Shown piece after piece: positions 51,572-52,099 of a stretch of 52,099 nucleotides of DNA. The notes beneath the pieces were generated by a model. It was not told the DNA's origin and searched no databases. It saw only the letters and a list, made by a program, of their open reading frames with translations. The number at the start of each line of letters is the position of its first letter. Position 1 is the stretch's first letter. The stretch covers positions 1-52,099 of the forward strand of contig MGWZ01000094.1 of assembly GCA_001801175.1 (NCBI GenBank), read 5' to 3'. Position numbers and translations under genes: made by a program. The DNA is from Gallionellales bacterium RIFCSPLOWO2_02_FULL_57_47. Lineage in GTDB: Bacteria; Pseudomonadota; Gammaproteobacteria; Burkholderiales; Gallionellaceae.

Positions 51572-52099
51572 ATGATTTTCGACGTCATCACGTTGTTCCC
51601 GCAAATGTTCGATGCGCTGACGCAATACGGCATTACGCGGCGCGCGGCAGAACAAGGCAGTTATGTATTAAAGACGTGGAATCCGCGGGATTTCACCACC
51701 GACAATTACCGCACCATCGACGATCGCCCCTACGGTGGCGGACCCGGAATGGTGATGCTGGCAGAACCGTTGGCAAGCGCGATCAACGCAGCCAGGCAGC
51801 GGCAGGAAGCCAGCGGCGTGAAAACAAGCCGCGTGGTGTATATGTCACCGCAAGGCAGATTGCTGACACACGCGGTGGTCAAGGAGTTGGTGGCGCAGCC
51901 GGAAGAAGGATTGATCCTGCTGGCTGGGCGTTATGAAGGCATTGATGAACGCCTGCTGCGCCAGTATGTGAATGATGAGATTTCCATCGGCGATTATGTG
52001 TTGTCCGGTGGCGAGTTGGCGGCGATGGTGTTGATGGATAGCCTGGTGCGGCAACTGCCCGGTGTGCTGGGCGATGCCGAATCGGCGGAGCAGGATTCG
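51572..52099 (+). CDS. trmD: tRNA (guanine-N1-)-methyltransferase, 5' part
   Basis: Methylates G37 of tRNAs read by CNN codons and so prevents frameshifting. It runs off the window end after 176 codons (full TrmD is about 240-260). The N-terminus [20 protein letters not shown] and the [12 protein letters not shown] motif (about 50-61, SAM pocket) are typical; [13 protein letters not shown] and [16 protein letters not shown] form the deep-trefoil-knot SAM site. The ATG at 51572 follows a weak TAGTTTTACG leader. It closes the visible part of the rpsP-rimM-trmD operon; rplS is expected next. Confidence 0.97.
   Translation, partial: MIFDVITLFPQMFDALTQYGITRRAAEQGSYVLKTWNPRDFTTDNYRTIDDRPYGGGPGMVMLAEPLASAINAARQRQEASGVKTSRVVYMSPQGRLLTHAVVKELVAQPEEGLILLAGRYEGIDERLLRQYVNDEISIGDYVLSGGELAAMVLMDSLVRQLPGVLGDAESAEQDS

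Overview
The window (about 52 kb, GC-rich) looks like chromosome of a betaproteobacterium, most likely of the Nitrosomonadales / Gallionellaceae type. This rests on gene-order conventions (rpe-gph-trpE...trpG-trpD, ffh beside a CcsA/HemX-like gene, rpsP-rimM-trmD), on the BCAM0308-type and SAP-type small proteins, and on the general protein flavour. It is an inference from remembered gene content, not a search result. No prophage, CRISPR array or intact insertion sequence was seen.

Layout. 0.1-7.7 kb: mixed plus-strand genes for a periplasmic M23 peptidase, a thioredoxin, a formylglycine-generating-enzyme-like protein that lacks the catalytic cysteines, an outer membrane protein, a QorB-type quinone oxidoreductase, a higBA toxin-antitoxin pair with a palindromic operator, an Mth938-like protein and a DUF1614 membrane protein; GIY-YIG on the minus strand. 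7.8-13.7 kb: minus-strand envelope and oxidative-repair genes, including an exported MsrA/MsrB pair and an AI-2E family permease. 14.0-15.9 kb: plus-strand stress module with a glycine-heptad membrane protein, CsbD and YihY; the first two share a 52-bp upstream element.

16.0-33.8 kb: eighteen genes in a row on the minus strand, forming a protein- and membrane-protection island. Read in transcription order: SAP protein, Hsp20, cold-shock protein, Hsp20, GroEL paralog, BCAM0308-type zinc-ribbon protein, CFA synthase plus FAD reductase, CBS protein, HPF, Hsp20, PEBP, DnaK paralog, DnaJ paralog (apparently with an AUU start), isoaspartyl methyltransferase, a spermidine-synthase-like membrane protein, a DUF6781-like protein and an ABC1/UbiB kinase. 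The mix resembles the low-oxygen-activated (lxa) locus of Burkholderia cenocepacia and looks like a dormancy or hypoxia survival set.

34.1-52.1 kb: mostly housekeeping: prfC, a TonB receptor with a periplasmic binding protein, tryptophan genes trpD, trpG and trpE (interrupted by an FAD dehydrogenase and missing trpC after trpD), gph, rpe, a tRNA-Ala(CGC), a CbbY-like phosphatase, ffh, a CcsA-like protein, rpsP, rimM and the start of trmD.

The intergenic DNA is unusually informative. Several families of palindromic repeats recur; one supplies stop codons and a ribosome binding site to neighbouring genes. Decayed copies of higA and of yihY lie near intact relatives. Related hairpin-like elements precede rimM and trmD, and a 99-bp unit is tandemly duplicated in frame inside the spermidine-synthase-like gene.
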